This document shows positions 16,204-26,737 of a DNA stretch of 64,000 bases, in pieces. Source of the DNA: Eleftheria terrae (GTDB taxonomy: Bacteria > Pseudomonadota > Gammaproteobacteria > Burkholderiales > Burkholderiaceae_C); contig NZ_CP106951.1 of the NCBI RefSeq assembly GCF_030419005.1, forward strand, positions 620,001 to 684,000, read 5' to 3'. A program made the position numbers and the translations under genes. Position 1 is the first letter of the stretch. Every line of letters begins with the position of its first letter. The notes beneath the pieces were generated by a model that worked only from the letters and a program-made list of their open reading frames with translations, made no database searches and was not told the DNA's origin.

Positions 16204-17481
16204 ATGAAAAAACACCTTCGTTCGGCCGTCGCCCTGTGGCTGGCGGCCTCCCTTGTCGGCGGCGCAGGTGCCGCCCCCTCCGCGCAGACGCCACCGCCCG
16301 CGGCGCCTGCCACCCACTGGAGCCTCAGCTGGATGGCCAGCCCGCAGCCGGTCTGGGAACCCGGTTTCGTGCTGCCGGCCCACCTGCCGGCGCGCTATGC
16401 GGGGGACACGCTGCGCCAGGTGGCACGCCTGAGCGTCGGCGGCAGCCGGCTGCGGGTCGTGCTCAGCAACGAATACGGCCGGCAGCCGCTGCGCATTGGC
16501 GCAGCCCGCCTGGCCCGGGCGGCCGATGCCTCGGCCATCGACCCGGCCACCGACCGGCCGCTGCGCTTCGCCGGCAGCGAGGCGGTCCTGATCCCACCCG
16601 GCGGGCGGGCGGTGAGCGACCCGGTCGAGCTGGCGCTGCCGGCCTTGGCCCGCGTGGCCGTCTCGCTCTACCTGCCGGAGCCGAGCGCGCCAGCCGGCTT
16701 CCACTGGGGAGCGCTGGAGACGGCCTACCAGGTGCCGGGCCGCCATGTCCAGGCGCCGCGGCTGGCCGGTGCCACCGAGTCGCCGGTGCGGGTCTTCCTG
16801 TCCGGCCTGCTGGTCGAGACGGCGCAGCCGGCCGCCGCGGTGGTGGCGCTGGGCGACTCCATCACCGATGGTGTCGGCGCCACCCCCGGCGCCGACCGGC
16901 GCTGGCCCGACGTGCTGGCCGAGCGCCTGCAATCCCGCGGCGTCGCGAGCCTCAATGCCGGCATCGCGGGTGCCCGGCTGCTGCGCGACGGCATGGGCGT
17001 GAACGCCGCGGCCCGGCTGGCCCGCGACGTGTTCTCGGTGCCCGGGCTGCGGTCGGTGATCGTGCTGCTGGGCACCAACGACCTGGGCTGGCCCGGCGGG
17101 CCCTTCGCGCCGCAGGACCGGCCGGTTCCGCCCCAAGAACTGATCGACGGCCTGCGTCAACTCATCGCCCAGGCCCGGGCCCACAACGTGCGTATCGTCG
17201 GCGCCACCCTCACGCCCTTCGAAGGCGCCCTGCAGGGCACGCCGCTGGAGGGGCACTACAGCCCCGGGAAGGAGCGCGCCCGGCAGGCGGTGAATGCCTG
17301 GATCCGCGACAGCGGTGAATTCGATGCGGTGATCGACTTCGACCGCATCCTGCGCGATCCCGCCCGGCCCGCCCGGTTGCGGGCCGACCTCGACTCCGGC
17401 GACCACCTGCACCCCGGCGATGCCGGCTACCGCGCGATGGCCGAAGGCATCGACCTCGACCTGCTGCTGGGCCGGCGCTGA
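16204..17481 (+). CDS. secreted SGNH/GDSL-family hydrolase
   Basis: 425 residues with a clear signal peptide (MKKHLRSAVALWLAASLVGG). A beta-rich N-terminal region (about 45-215) precedes the SGNH domain. Block I is ALGDSITDG with the nucleophile Ser, block II has NAGIAGARLL, block III is LLGTNDLGWP and block V is GDHLHPGDAGY with the catalytic Asp and His. This two-part layout is shared by extracellular GDSL esterases acting on polysaccharide esters or lipids. The ATG at 16204 was preferred over the in-frame 16138 because it begins the signal peptide. The divergent LysR gene probably regulates it. Confidence 0.88.
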   Translation: MKKHLRSAVALWLAASLVGGAGAAPSAQTPPPAAPATHWSLSWMASPQPVWEPGFVLPAHLPARYAGDTLRQVARLSVGGSRLRVVLSNEYGRQPLRIGAARLARAADASAIDPATDRPLRFAGSEAVLIPPGGRAVSDPVELALPALARVAVSLYLPEPSAPAGFHWGALETAYQVPGRHVQAPRLAGATESPVRVFLSGLLVETAQPAAAVVALGDSITDGVGATPGADRRWPDVLAERLQSRGVASLNAGIAGARLLRDGMGVNAAARLARDVFSVPGLRSVIVLLGTNDLGWPGGPFAPQDRPVPPQELIDGLRQLIAQARAHNVRIVGATLTPFEGALQGTPLEGHYSPGKERARQAVNAWIRDSGEFDAVIDFDRILRDPARPARLRADLDSGDHLHPGDAGYRAMAEGIDLDLLLGRR

Positions 17482-17563
17482 GGCGGCCCGCGGCTCGGGC
17501 CACGGCGGGTAGCCATTGCAGAATGCCTGCATCGGCCGGCCGGCCGCCCCACGGAGTACAGCC

Positions 17564-18073
17564 TTGAGCGATCACCCCCCCAGCTCCCTCAATACCGAAG
17601 GTGTGTTCGAGCCCTTCCATGTCAGCCGCGTCCCCACCGAGGAGGTGATGCGCGGCGAGCGCTACGGGATGCGCTTCCAGCACCTCAGCTCCTTCGGCGG
17701 TGGCTCGCAGATCAGCGTGTCGCTCGAAGTGCTGCCGCCCGGCCGCCAGGCCAACCAGCTGCACTACCACCTGCTGGAGGAGGAGCATGTCTATGTGCTG
17801 GAGGGCTGCCTCACGTTGCGCCTGGGCGAGCACACCTGGGAGCTGCAGGCGGGGCACTACGTGTGCTTCCCGGCCGGGCAGAAGCTGGGCCACGCCCTGA
17901 TCAACCGCAGCGACCAGCCCTGCCGCTACCTGGTCCTCGGCGCCCCGCATCCGCACGATGTGGTGGTGTTCCCCGACACCGGCCGCATCGCGGTGAAGCT
18001 CACCGGCGAGGGCTACCGCCAGTCGGCCACCCAGGGCTACTGGGAAGGTGTGGACACCGGCGGGCCGGCATAG
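17564..18073 (+). CDS. cupin-domain protein
   Basis: 169 residues, starting at a TTG preceded by ACGGAG. The single cupin barrel has motif 1 LHYHLLEEEHVYVLEG, with the two His and Glu metal ligands, and motif 2 around LQAGHYVCFPAGQKLGHALIN, with the third His. There is no signal peptide. Such small cupins are metal-dependent isomerases, dioxygenases or sugar-binding proteins and cannot be assigned further. It follows the hydrolase by 82 bases and may be transcribed with it or alone. Confidence 0.78.
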   Translation: MSDHPPSSLNTEGVFEPFHVSRVPTEEVMRGERYGMRFQHLSSFGGGSQISVSLEVLPPGRQANQLHYHLLEEEHVYVLEGCLTLRLGEHTWELQAGHYVCFPAGQKLGHALINRSDQPCRYLVLGAPHPHDVVVFPDTGRIAVKLTGEGYRQSATQGYWEGVDTGGPA

Positions 18074-18137
18074 GCGGTGGGCCGTTGGCGCGGCCCCGGA
18101 GCCGCCATGGGTGCGCGCCGCGGCGCCTGGCGCGACC

Positions 18138-18611
18138 TCACACCGGCAGCGGCAAGGCGCTGGTGCACTTGATTTCGTCGAGGCAGACGCTGGAGCGCAC
18201 GCCGGTCACGCCCGGCAGCTGCATCAGCGTGTCCATCAGGAAGGTCGAGAGCGACTTCAGGTCGCGCTCGATCACCTTGATGACGTAGTCGAAGTCGCCG
18301 GTCACCGAGTAGCACTCCAGCACCTGCGGCAGGTCGGCGATCAGGTCCTTGAACTTGGGCAGCTCGCGGATGTGGCCCTTCTCCATCGACACATGGATGA
18401 AGGCCACCACGTTCAGCCCCAGGCTGGCCGGGTTCAGGCGGGTCTCGTAGCGGGCGATGACGCCCGCTTCCTCCAGGCGCCGGTGGCGCCTCAGCACCTG
18501 GGCCGCCGACATGCTGACCTGCTCGGCCAGCTCCAGGTTGGACGCCCGGCCGTGCTCCTGCAGGAAGCCGAGGATTTTGCGGTCGGTTCGATCCAGATCA
18601 ATTGCGTACAA
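18138..18611 (-). CDS. Lrp/AsnC-family regulator of the adjacent aromatic amino acid operon
   Basis: 157 residues. Winged helix-turn-helix (LDRTDRKILGFLQEHGRASN, then ELAEQVSMSAAQVLRRHRRLEEAG) plus a RAM domain (FIHVSMEKGH, CYSVTGDFDYVIKVIERD, LPGVTGVRSSVCLDEIK). It is divergent from the ABC importer / dehydrogenase / hppD genes with a 203-base gap. Lrp-type proteins next to hppD commonly control phenylalanine and tyrosine breakdown, so this one probably activates the operon in response to those amino acids; that is inferred from position. Confidence 0.9.
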   Translation of the reverse strand: MYAIDLDRTDRKILGFLQEHGRASNLELAEQVSMSAAQVLRRHRRLEEAGVIARYETRLNPASLGLNVVAFIHVSMEKGHIRELPKFKDLIADLPQVLECYSVTGDFDYVIKVIERDLKSLSTFLMDTLMQLPGVTGVRSSVCLDEIKCTSALPLPV

Positions 18612-18814
18612 ATTTCTCTCCTCGTTCAGCGGAAGCGAGAAATTTTATCTCTCACCCCAGGGTTCACCCCGCCCTATTTCGAAAGGTAATTGCGGCCGTC
18701 CGACCCTAAAGTTCTCCTCCTCAAAATGCCATTCCGATCAGGCGGCACAAAGCCTGCAGCAGCCTCCCGCGCGGTGGCCGGGAGGTGGAGCCCCTTACGA
18801 GAGGAGACAAGACC
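18612..18814. promoter_or_regulatory. divergent control region of Lrp gene and aromatic amino acid operon
   Basis: 203 bases including AT-richer tracts (AATTGCGTACAAATTTCTC near 18600 and GAAATTTTATCTCTCACC near 18638). This matches the loosely AT-rich, poorly conserved sites of Lrp-type regulators. The ATG at 18815 has a GAGGAGA ribosome site. A specific -35/-10 pair could not be fixed. Confidence 0.45.
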
Positions 18815-19792
18815 ATGCAACATAATTTCTTCGTCCGTCGTTCCCTGCTGGCCGCCGCAGCGCTGGCCCTGTCCAGCGCTGCCCTGCCGGCGCTGGCCGC
18901 CGACAAGTCGGTGGCGGTGACGGCCATCGTCGAGCACCCCGCCCTCGACGCCGCCCGTGACGGCGTGCGTGACGAACTGAAGGCCGCCGGCTTCGAGGCC
19001 GGCAAGAACCTGAAGTTCGACTACCAGAGTGCCCAGGGCAACACCGGCACCGCCGCCCAGATCGCCCGCAAGTACATCGGCGACCGGCCCGATGTCATCG
19101 TGGCCATCGCCACGCCCTCGGCCCAGGCCGTGGTGGCCGGCACGCGCGACATCCCGGTGGTCTTCAGCGCCGTCACCGACCCGGTGACGGCCAAGCTGGT
19201 CAAGAGCTGGGAGCCCTCCGGCACCAACGTCACCGGTGTGTCCGACCTGTCGCCGCTGGACAAGCACCTGGAGCTGATCAAGAAGATCGTGCCGCAGGGC
19301 AAGCGCGTCGGCGTCATCTACAGCCCGGGCGAAGCCAACTCGGTCGCCATCCTCGAGGCGCTGCGCAAGGCCGCGCCGGCCGCCGGCGTCACGCTGGTCG
19401 AAGCGGCCGCCGCCCGCACGGTGGATGTGCCCACCGCAGCACAAAGCCTGGTCGGCAAGGCCGACGTCATCTACGCGCCCACCGACAACAACGTGATGTC
19501 GGCCTTCGAGGGCATCGTCAAGGTGGCCCAGCAGGCCAAGCTGCCGGTGGTGGCGGCCGACACCGCCGCCGTCAAGCGTGGCGCGGTGGCGGCGCTTGGC
19601 CTCAACTACTACGACCTCGGCCGCCAGACCGGCAAGGTGGTGGCCCGCATCCTGAAGGGCGAGGCCCCGGGCAAGATCGCCCCGCAGACGGCCACCACCT
19701 TCGAGCTGCACCTCAACCCCGGTGCCGCCCAGAAGCAAGGCGTCACGCTGGCGCAGGACCTCGTCAGCACCGCCAAGGTCGTGGTCAAGTAA
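18815..19792 (+). CDS. ABC transporter substrate-binding protein, TrpX/DUF534 family
   Basis: 325 residues with a signal peptide ending ALPALAA. The mature part has the two-lobed BMP-like fold of the TrpX/DUF534 family: VAVTAIVEHPALDAARDG at the start, VAIATPSAQAVV, PVVFSAVTDPVTAKLV and a C-terminal GLNYYDLGRQTGKVVARILKGE. Family members are binding proteins for tryptophan, tyrosine or other small ligands. It is the first gene of a five-gene run ending in hppD, so an aromatic amino acid is the probable ligand. Confidence 0.88.
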   Translation: MQHNFFVRRSLLAAAALALSSAALPALAADKSVAVTAIVEHPALDAARDGVRDELKAAGFEAGKNLKFDYQSAQGNTGTAAQIARKYIGDRPDVIVAIATPSAQAVVAGTRDIPVVFSAVTDPVTAKLVKSWEPSGTNVTGVSDLSPLDKHLELIKKIVPQGKRVGVIYSPGEANSVAILEALRKAAPAAGVTLVEAAAARTVDVPTAAQSLVGKADVIYAPTDNNVMSAFEGIVKVAQQAKLPVVAADTAAVKRGAVAALGLNYYDLGRQTGKVVARILKGEAPGKIAPQTATTFELHLNPGAAQKQGVTLAQDLVSTAKVVVK

Positions 19793-19804
19793 GGGAAGCC
19801 GAGC

Positions 19805-20734
19805 ATGTCCTTGTTCGCCTCGCTCGGCGCCATCGAGATCGGCCTGATCTTCGGGCTGGTCGCCCTGGGCGTCTACCTCTCCTTCCGCATCATCAACTTC
19901 CCCGACCTGACGGTGGACGGCAGCTTCCCGCTGGGCGGCGCGGTGGCCGCCACGCTGACGGTGGCCGGCTGGCATCCGCTGGCAGCCACCGCGGCGGCGC
20001 TGGCTGCCGGCGCGCTGGCCGGCGCGCTGACTGCCTGGCTCAACGTGAAGCTGAAGATCATGCAGTTGCTGGCCAGCATCCTGGTGATGATCGGCCTGTA
20101 CTCGGTGAACCTGCGCATCATGGGCAAGCCCAATGTGGCGCTGATCAGCGAGCCCACGGTGTTCACGCTGCTGAGCTTTGGCGACCTGCCGGAAGTGTGG
20201 CTCAAGCCGCTGATCCTGCTGGCCATCGTGGCGGCCGCCAAGCTGCTGATCGACGCCTTCTTCGCTTCCGAAGCCGGCCTGGCCATGCGCGCCACCGGTG
20301 GCAACCCCCGCATGGCACGGGCCCAGGGCATCTCGACCGATCGCTACACCATCGCCGGCCTCGCGCTGTCCAACGCCCTGGTGGCGCTGGCCGGCGCCCT
20401 GTTCGCGCAGACGCAGGGCGGGGCCGACATCTCGATGGGCGTCGGCACCATCGTCATCGGCCTGGCCGCGGTCATCATCGGCGAGACGCTGATGCCCACC
20501 CGCAGCCTGGTACTGACGACGCTGGCCTGCGTGCTCGGCGCGGTGCTGTATCGCTTCTTCATCGCGCTGGCACTCAACACCGATTTTCTGGGCCTGCAGG
20601 CGCAGGACCTGAACCTCGTCACCGCGGTGCTGGTCGCCCTGGCCCTGCTGGTGCCCACCTACAAGCGCAAGCTGTCGGCGCTGCGGCCGCGCCCGGCCGG
20701 CGCCGCCCTGCCCGTTCGCAAGGAGGCCCGCTGA
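19805..20734 (+). CDS. ABC transporter permease (TrpY-like)
   Basis: 309 residues with about nine hydrophobic segments, including LIFGLVALGVYLSFRIINFPDLTVDGSFPLGG at the N-terminus (typical of this permease family, related to branched-chain amino acid permeases) and ALVALAGALFAQTQGGADISMG in the second half. It starts 12 bases after the binding protein, and its stop overlaps the ATP-binding gene by one base (TGATG). Forms the membrane channel of the aromatic amino acid importer proposed here. Confidence 0.9.
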   Translation: MSLFASLGAIEIGLIFGLVALGVYLSFRIINFPDLTVDGSFPLGGAVAATLTVAGWHPLAATAAALAAGALAGALTAWLNVKLKIMQLLASILVMIGLYSVNLRIMGKPNVALISEPTVFTLLSFGDLPEVWLKPLILLAIVAAAKLLIDAFFASEAGLAMRATGGNPRMARAQGISTDRYTIAGLALSNALVALAGALFAQTQGGADISMGVGTIVIGLAAVIIGETLMPTRSLVLTTLACVLGAVLYRFFIALALNTDFLGLQAQDLNLVTAVLVALALLVPTYKRKLSALRPRPAGAALPVRKEAR

Positions 20735-21528
20735 TGCTGCGCGCCCAAGGACTCGAGATCACCTTCAACCCCGGCACGCCGATCGAGAACCGGGCGCTGC
20801 GCGGGCTGGACCTGTGCATTCCCAAGGGCCAGTTCGTCACCGTCATCGGCTCCAACGGTGCCGGCAAGTCGACCTGCCTGAACGCCATCAGCGGCGACTT
20901 GCTGGTGGACCGCGGCAGCATCGAGATCGACGGCATCGACGTCACCCGGCGCTGCGCCTGGCAGCGCGCCGACCTGGTGGCCCGCGTGTTCCAGGACCCG
21001 ATGGCCGGCACCTGCGAGGCGCTCAGCATCGAGGAGAACATGGCGCTGGCCTGCAAGCGCGGCGAAGACCGCGGCCCGCGCCTGGCCCTCAACCGCAGCC
21101 TGCGGGAGGAGTTCCGCGCCAAGCTGAGCACGCTCAACCTGGGCCTGGAAAACCGCCTGGCCGACCGCATGGGCCTGCTCTCCGGTGGCCAGCGCCAGGC
21201 CATCAGCCTGCTGATGGCTTCGCTGCGGCCCTCGCGCATCCTGCTGCTCGACGAGCACACCGCCGCGCTCGATCCCAAGACCGCCGCCTTCGTGCTGGAG
21301 CTCACCGCCCGCATCGTGGCCGAGAACGGCCTGACCGCGATGATGGTGACCCACAGCATGCGCCAGGCGCTCGACTACGGCAGCCGCACCGTGATGCTGC
21401 ATGAAGGCCGGGTGATCCTCGACGTCGCCGGCAGCGAGCGCGCCGGCCTGGACGTGCCCGACCTGCTGCAGATGTTCGAGCGCACCCGCGGCGAGAAGCT
21501 CGACGACGACAAGCTGCTGCTGGCCTGA
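20734..21528 (+). CDS. ABC transporter ATP-binding protein (TrpZ-like)
   Basis: 264 residues with Walker A GSNGAGKS, a Q-loop near RVFQDPMAGT, signature LLSGGQRQAISLLMA, Walker B ILLLDEHTAALD and the switch His in VTHSMRQAL. All motifs are intact. It uses the ATG that overlaps the permease stop. With the two preceding genes it completes a three-part importer. Confidence 0.92.
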   Translation: MLRAQGLEITFNPGTPIENRALRGLDLCIPKGQFVTVIGSNGAGKSTCLNAISGDLLVDRGSIEIDGIDVTRRCAWQRADLVARVFQDPMAGTCEALSIEENMALACKRGEDRGPRLALNRSLREEFRAKLSTLNLGLENRLADRMGLLSGGQRQAISLLMASLRPSRILLLDEHTAALDPKTAAFVLELTARIVAENGLTAMMVTHSMRQALDYGSRTVMLHEGRVILDVAGSERAGLDVPDLLQMFERTRGEKLDDDKLLLA

Positions 21529-21557
21529 GGCCTCATCGCAAAACCAGGAGTGCATGG

Positions 21558-22784
21558 ATGAAAGACTTGCTGCAACGCTTCGAGGCCCGCGCCCCGGAGA
21601 TCGTCTTCGAATGGCATGACGCCGAGACGCCGGCGCGCGGCTGGGTGGTGATCAACTCGCTGCGCGGCGGCGCCGCTGGCGGTGGCACCCGCATGCGCCG
21701 CGGGCTGGACCGCCGCGAGGTGGAGTCGCTGGCCAAGACCATGGAGATCAAGTTCGCGGTGTCAGGCCCCGCCATCGGCGGCGCCAAGTCGGGCATCGAC
21801 TTCGACCCGGCCGACCCGCGCAAGGACGGCGTGCTGCGCCGCTGGTACAAGGCCGTGACGCCGCTGCTCAAGACCTACTACGGCACCGGCGGCGACCTCA
21901 ACGTCGACGAAGTGCACGAGGTGGTGCCCATCACCGAGAGCCACGGCCTGTGGCACCCGCAGGAAGGCGTGGTCAACGGCCACTACTCGCCCACCGAGAG
22001 CGAGCGCATCCGCAAGGTGAGCCAGCTGCGTACCGGCGTCTCCAAGGTGGTGGAGGACCCCCGCTACACGCCTGACGCCGGCCGCAAGCTGGTGGTGGCC
22101 GACCTCATCACCGGCTGGGGCGTGGCCGAGTCGGTGCGGCACTACTACCGCCTGTACGGCGGCAAGCTGGCCGGCAAGCGCGTCATCGTGCAAGGCTGGG
22201 GCAATGTCGGCTCGGCCGCGGCCTACTACCTGGCGCAGGCCGGCGCCCGCATCGTCGGCATCCTGGACCGCGACGGCGGCCTGCTGCAGGCCGAGGGCTG
22301 GAGCTTCGAGCAGGTGCGCGAGTTCTTCCTGAACAAGCAAGGCAACCGCCTGGCCGCCGACGGCCTGCTGCCGCCGGAGGAACTGCAGCGCCGCGCCTGG
22401 AGCGCCGGTGCCGAGATCTTCCTGCCCTGCGCCGCCTCGCGCCTGGTGACGCGCGAGCAGCTGGACCAGCTGGTGGCCGCTGGCCTGGAGCTGGTGTCCA
22501 GCGGCGCCAACGTGCCGTTCGCCGACCGCGAGATCTTCTACGGCCCCACCTACGAGCATGCCGACAGCCGCGTCGCCGTGATTCCCGACTTCATTGCCAA
22601 CTGCGGCATGGCGCGTGCTTTCGCTTATTTGATGCAGGGCGAGGCGGACATCTCCGACGCTGCGATCTTCGAGGACGTGTCGGTGACCATCGCCCGCGCG
22701 CTGGAGCGCTGCCATGGCCGCTCCGCCGCCCGCACCGGCATCGCCCGCACCGCCTTCGAGCTGACGCTCGCCCAGCTTGTTTAA
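21558..22784 (+). CDS. Glu/Leu/Phe/Val-family amino acid dehydrogenase
   Basis: 408 residues. The N-terminal catalytic domain has GGAAGGGTRMRRG, the substrate lysine in AKTMEIKFAVSG, and GGAKSGIDFDP with the catalytic Lys. The C-terminal Rossmann domain has VIVQGWGNVGSAAAYYLAQAGA. The enzyme oxidatively deaminates an amino acid to the 2-oxo acid with NAD(P). Placed between an importer and hppD, it most likely converts phenylalanine or tyrosine to the aryl-pyruvate used by HPPD. That substrate is inferred from context; leucine or valine cannot be excluded. Confidence 0.85.
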   Translation: MKDLLQRFEARAPEIVFEWHDAETPARGWVVINSLRGGAAGGGTRMRRGLDRREVESLAKTMEIKFAVSGPAIGGAKSGIDFDPADPRKDGVLRRWYKAVTPLLKTYYGTGGDLNVDEVHEVVPITESHGLWHPQEGVVNGHYSPTESERIRKVSQLRTGVSKVVEDPRYTPDAGRKLVVADLITGWGVAESVRHYYRLYGGKLAGKRVIVQGWGNVGSAAAYYLAQAGARIVGILDRDGGLLQAEGWSFEQVREFFLNKQGNRLAADGLLPPEELQRRAWSAGAEIFLPCAASRLVTREQLDQLVAAGLELVSSGANVPFADREIFYGPTYEHADSRVAVIPDFIANCGMARAFAYLMQGEADISDAAIFEDVSVTIARALERCHGRSAARTGIARTAFELTLAQLV

Positions 22785-22808
22785 CCGCCCCGCACCAGGA
22801 GCCCTACC

Positions 22809-23885
<1,077 letters not shown>

Positions 23886-23910
23886 GCCGGCTGCCATCGC
23901 TCACCCAAAC

Positions 23911-23931
23911 AAGGGCGGCTCGGCCGCCCTT
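23911..23931 (+). terminator. strong intrinsic terminator after hppD
   Basis: Perfect nine-base stem AAGGGCGGC (23911-23919) with GCCGCCCTT (23923-23931) around a TCG loop, ending in a short T-run, 25 bases after the hppD stop. Confidence 0.88.
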
Positions 23932-23932
23932 T

Positions 23933-24411
23933 GCGCTATCGGTCCGTGGCCGAGAAGCGCAGCTGCAGCGCCAGGCGGCGGCTGGCGGCGTTGCACTCCC
24001 GCCAGGCCGCCAATGGAGCCGGGGCGTGCGCGCGCCTTCGCGCACCTGGATCGATCGGGTCGTCCCGGGCGGGAGCAGCAGCGTCAGGCGTTCGGCCATC
24101 TGCAGCCGCAGTCGGCAGCCACAGTGCGCGGAGGTGGCCGGCCGGTTGCTCCCGGCCGCGGTCCGCCTGCCACGGCTGCGACGGCGGCAGGCGCCGGCGG
24201 GGCCTCGACAGCGGTGCAAGCTGGCGTCCGGCGGCCCAGGTGCCTGCGGCACGCGCCCGCCATGGTCGGAGGCGTTCCGACATGGAAGCGAAGGCAGCGG
24301 CATGGCCGGGCCGGCTGCCGGTGGACAACGAAGCCGGCAATCATCAACACCCGGTGAGCCGCTGACACCCTGGGGTGACCAAGCAGGTCGCTCTTCAGCG
24401 GAGTTCCGCCT
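23933..24411. other. gene-free stretch
   Basis: About 480 bases between the hppD terminator and the convergent 134-residue gene. Open frames exist on both strands but are Arg/Ala/Pro-rich shadows without ribosome sites or family features. I see no RNA gene, repeat or clear promoter. Confidence 0.6.
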
Positions 24412-24816
24412 TCACTGAAAGCTGAGCACCTCGCCCTGCGGGTTGTACGCCAGGAGTCCGTCCACCGCCCCGGTGTTCACCGCCTCGACCATGCGGCGCA
24501 AGGCGCGCTCCACCTCCTCATCCGCCGGCGACTGGCCGCCCCGGCCAGCCAGCGCAGCCACGAACACCACCTGCCACGGCGGGCCGGCCTGCCGGCTTTC
24601 CTCCACCAGCGCGGCGAAGCTGTGCAGGCCCTCGGCCGGCTTGTCCACGCACATCAGCGGCGTCAGTGCACCGCCTTCGCCCGCTTCATAGCGCGCACGC
24701 TGCTCGGCGGAGGCACCTGCCGGCAACTCCGAGCCGGCGAAGACAAACAGCAGGCGCTGCGGTTCCGCCTGGGCCCGGGCGGCTTCCAGCAGGGCCTGGA
24801 ACAAATGGGACGGCAC
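24412..24816 (-). CDS. conserved hypothetical protein (134 aa)
   Basis: 134 residues, cytoplasmic. Readable blocks are LFQALLEAARAQAEPQRLLFVFAGSELP, GALTPLMCVDKPAEGL and PPWQVVFVAALAGRGGQ, ending AVDGLLAYNPQGEVLSF. As I remember it, the same small protein is widespread in Burkholderiales, often carrying the doubtful label ribonucleotide reductase subunit alpha, to which it shows no relation here. Function unknown. It runs convergent to hppD and is divergent from the receiver-TPR gene, 241 bases away. Confidence 0.7.
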   Translation of the reverse strand: MPSHLFQALLEAARAQAEPQRLLFVFAGSELPAGASAEQRARYEAGEGGALTPLMCVDKPAEGLHSFAALVEESRQAGPPWQVVFVAALAGRGGQSPADEEVERALRRMVEAVNTGAVDGLLAYNPQGEVLSFQ

Positions 24817-25057
24817 GGTGGTGTTTCCTCGGGGCTGTATCGATGCTGCCGAGCTTCGCCCGGCGGCCTTCGTGCCGCCTTGATGCAGCGCAAGGCCCCG
24901 GCAGGCGGCCCCGCATGCGGAATGGCGCGCAATCCGTCACACTGATGCCCTGGGCGAACCAGGAGGCGAGCCCGCCGGGCAGCGCGCATCAGGTACAAGC
25001 GACCGTACACGGCCCGGGCGCACTCACCGCCGCGGTCCGCGGTTTCAGGGGCGACGC

Positions 25058-26689
25058 ATGCAACTGCTCGACGAAGAGATCCTGAACGCCAGCGCACTGG
25101 TGGTGGACGCCAACCCCACCTCGCGCAGCATCCTGGCCGGCATGCTGAGGGACTTCGGTATCTCGCGTGTCGTGCAGACGAGCCGGGCCATGGAGGCGCG
25201 CAAGGCGCTGGAGTTCCGGCACTTCGACATCGTGCTGTGCGAATACCACTTCCCCGGCGAGCCGATGACCGGGCAGGACTTGCTGGACGACCTGCGGCTG
25301 GCCCACCTGCTGCCGCTGTCCACCGTGGTCGTGATGATCTCCAGCGAGGCCGGCTACGCCCATGTGGCGGAGGCCGCCGAGGCCGCGCTCGATGCCTACC
25401 TCATCAAGCCCCATACCGAGCAGGCCTTGCGCGAGCGCCTGGTGCAGGCCCGCCAGCGCAAGCGTTCGCTGCGCGACATCATCGTTCAGGTCGAGGACGG
25501 GCGATTCCTGCCCGCTGCCGAGCTGTGCCAGGCCCGTTTCGAGACGCACGGCCCGAACTGGGTGCATGCTGCCCGCATCGGCGCGGAGCTCTGGCTGCGG
25601 CTGGGCAAGCCCCATGCGGCACAGAAGATGTTCGAAGCCATCCTGAAAGTGCGCGCCCTGCCCTGGGCCCGGCTCGGGGTGGCCCGCACCCAATACGAGG
25701 CCGGTGGTGCGCTGCAGGCCAGGCGCACCCTGGAAAGCCTGCTGGGCGAGCAGCCGGGCTATGCCGACGCCTACGACGTCATGGGCCGCGTGCTGCTCGA
25801 CCAGGGCGAGCCGGACCAGGCCATGGCCGCCCTGCGCCGCGCCTGCGACCTCACCCCCGGTTCGGTGGCCCGGCTGGTCAAGCTCGGCCTGCTGGCCTTC
25901 TACTACGGCAGCGCCAAGGAAGCGACCGAGGCGCTGCAGAAGGCCAGCCGGCTGGGGCTGCAATCCAAGGTCTTCGACCTGCAGGGGCTGGTGCTGCTGG
26001 GCACCCTGCAATTCGACGCTGCCGACGCCCGGGGCCTGGCGCGCTCGCGCGAGAGCATGTCCCAGGCCCGCGAGGGCGCGCCCCACAGCGCGCGGTTGCG
26101 CCGCTTCGAGGCCGTGCTGGAGGTGTTCGGCCAATTGCTGCAACGCCGGGTGGCCGATGCGGTGGCGAGCGTGCGGCGCCTGCTCGACGAGGTGACGGCC
26201 CCGGACTTCGAATTCGAAGCGGCCTGCAACCTGTTGATGGTGCTGTCGCGGCTGGACCTGCAGGAAGTGCGGCTGGAGGACCTGCCGCACCACGTCGACA
26301 TCCTCGGGCGGCGCTTTGCTGTCTCACGCACCACGGCCGAACTGCTGGGGCGAGCGGTGCACAAGCGCCCCGAGCTGCAGCCGCTGCTGCAGGCCGCCTA
26401 CACCGCGATCAGCGGCGCGGCGGAGGAAGCCGTGTCCCACACGCTGGAGGGCTCGCCGCGCCAGGCGGTGCAGGTCTTGCTCGCGCATGCGCAGCGCACG
26501 CTCAATGCCAAGCTCATCGACCTGGCCGGCCACACCATCGAGCGGCACCGCCACGAGATCGAAGAGGTCGAGCCGCTGGCCGCCGAGGTGCAGGCCCTGC
26601 ATGACCGCTACCGCAGCTACGGCACCCAGGTGCACCTGACACGGGCGGAAGATCCCCGCACGATGGCTTCCGCCGCCCGCAGCCGCTGA
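25058..26689 (+). CDS. receiver-domain / TPR protein with Glu in place of the phospho-Asp
   Basis: 543 residues: a CheY-like receiver (about 10-130), then TPR-type helical repeats to the end (for example LWLRLGKPHAAQKMFEAIL and AYDVMGRVLLDQGEPDQAM). In the receiver the acidic pocket keeps Asp17 (LVVDANPTSR), the Thr/Ser is in VVVMISSEA and the Lys in AYLIKPHT. The phosphorylation site reads FDIVLCEYHFP, so Glu62 replaces the usual Asp. It may be locked in an active-like state or act by protein binding only. The TPR part probably docks partner proteins; no output enzyme domain is present and no kinase gene is adjacent. Confidence 0.85.
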   Translation: MQLLDEEILNASALVVDANPTSRSILAGMLRDFGISRVVQTSRAMEARKALEFRHFDIVLCEYHFPGEPMTGQDLLDDLRLAHLLPLSTVVVMISSEAGYAHVAEAAEAALDAYLIKPHTEQALRERLVQARQRKRSLRDIIVQVEDGRFLPAAELCQARFETHGPNWVHAARIGAELWLRLGKPHAAQKMFEAILKVRALPWARLGVARTQYEAGGALQARRTLESLLGEQPGYADAYDVMGRVLLDQGEPDQAMAALRRACDLTPGSVARLVKLGLLAFYYGSAKEATEALQKASRLGLQSKVFDLQGLVLLGTLQFDAADARGLARSRESMSQAREGAPHSARLRRFEAVLEVFGQLLQRRVADAVASVRRLLDEVTAPDFEFEAACNLLMVLSRLDLQEVRLEDLPHHVDILGRRFAVSRTTAELLGRAVHKRPELQPLLQAAYTAISGAAEEAVSHTLEGSPRQAVQVLLAHAQRTLNAKLIDLAGHTIERHRHEIEEVEPLAAEVQALHDRYRSYGTQVHLTRAEDPRTMASAARSR

Positions 26690-26737
26690 CCCGGCTGCCG
26701 CTGACTTGGCCGCTGACCGGGCCGCGGGGACCCGGCC

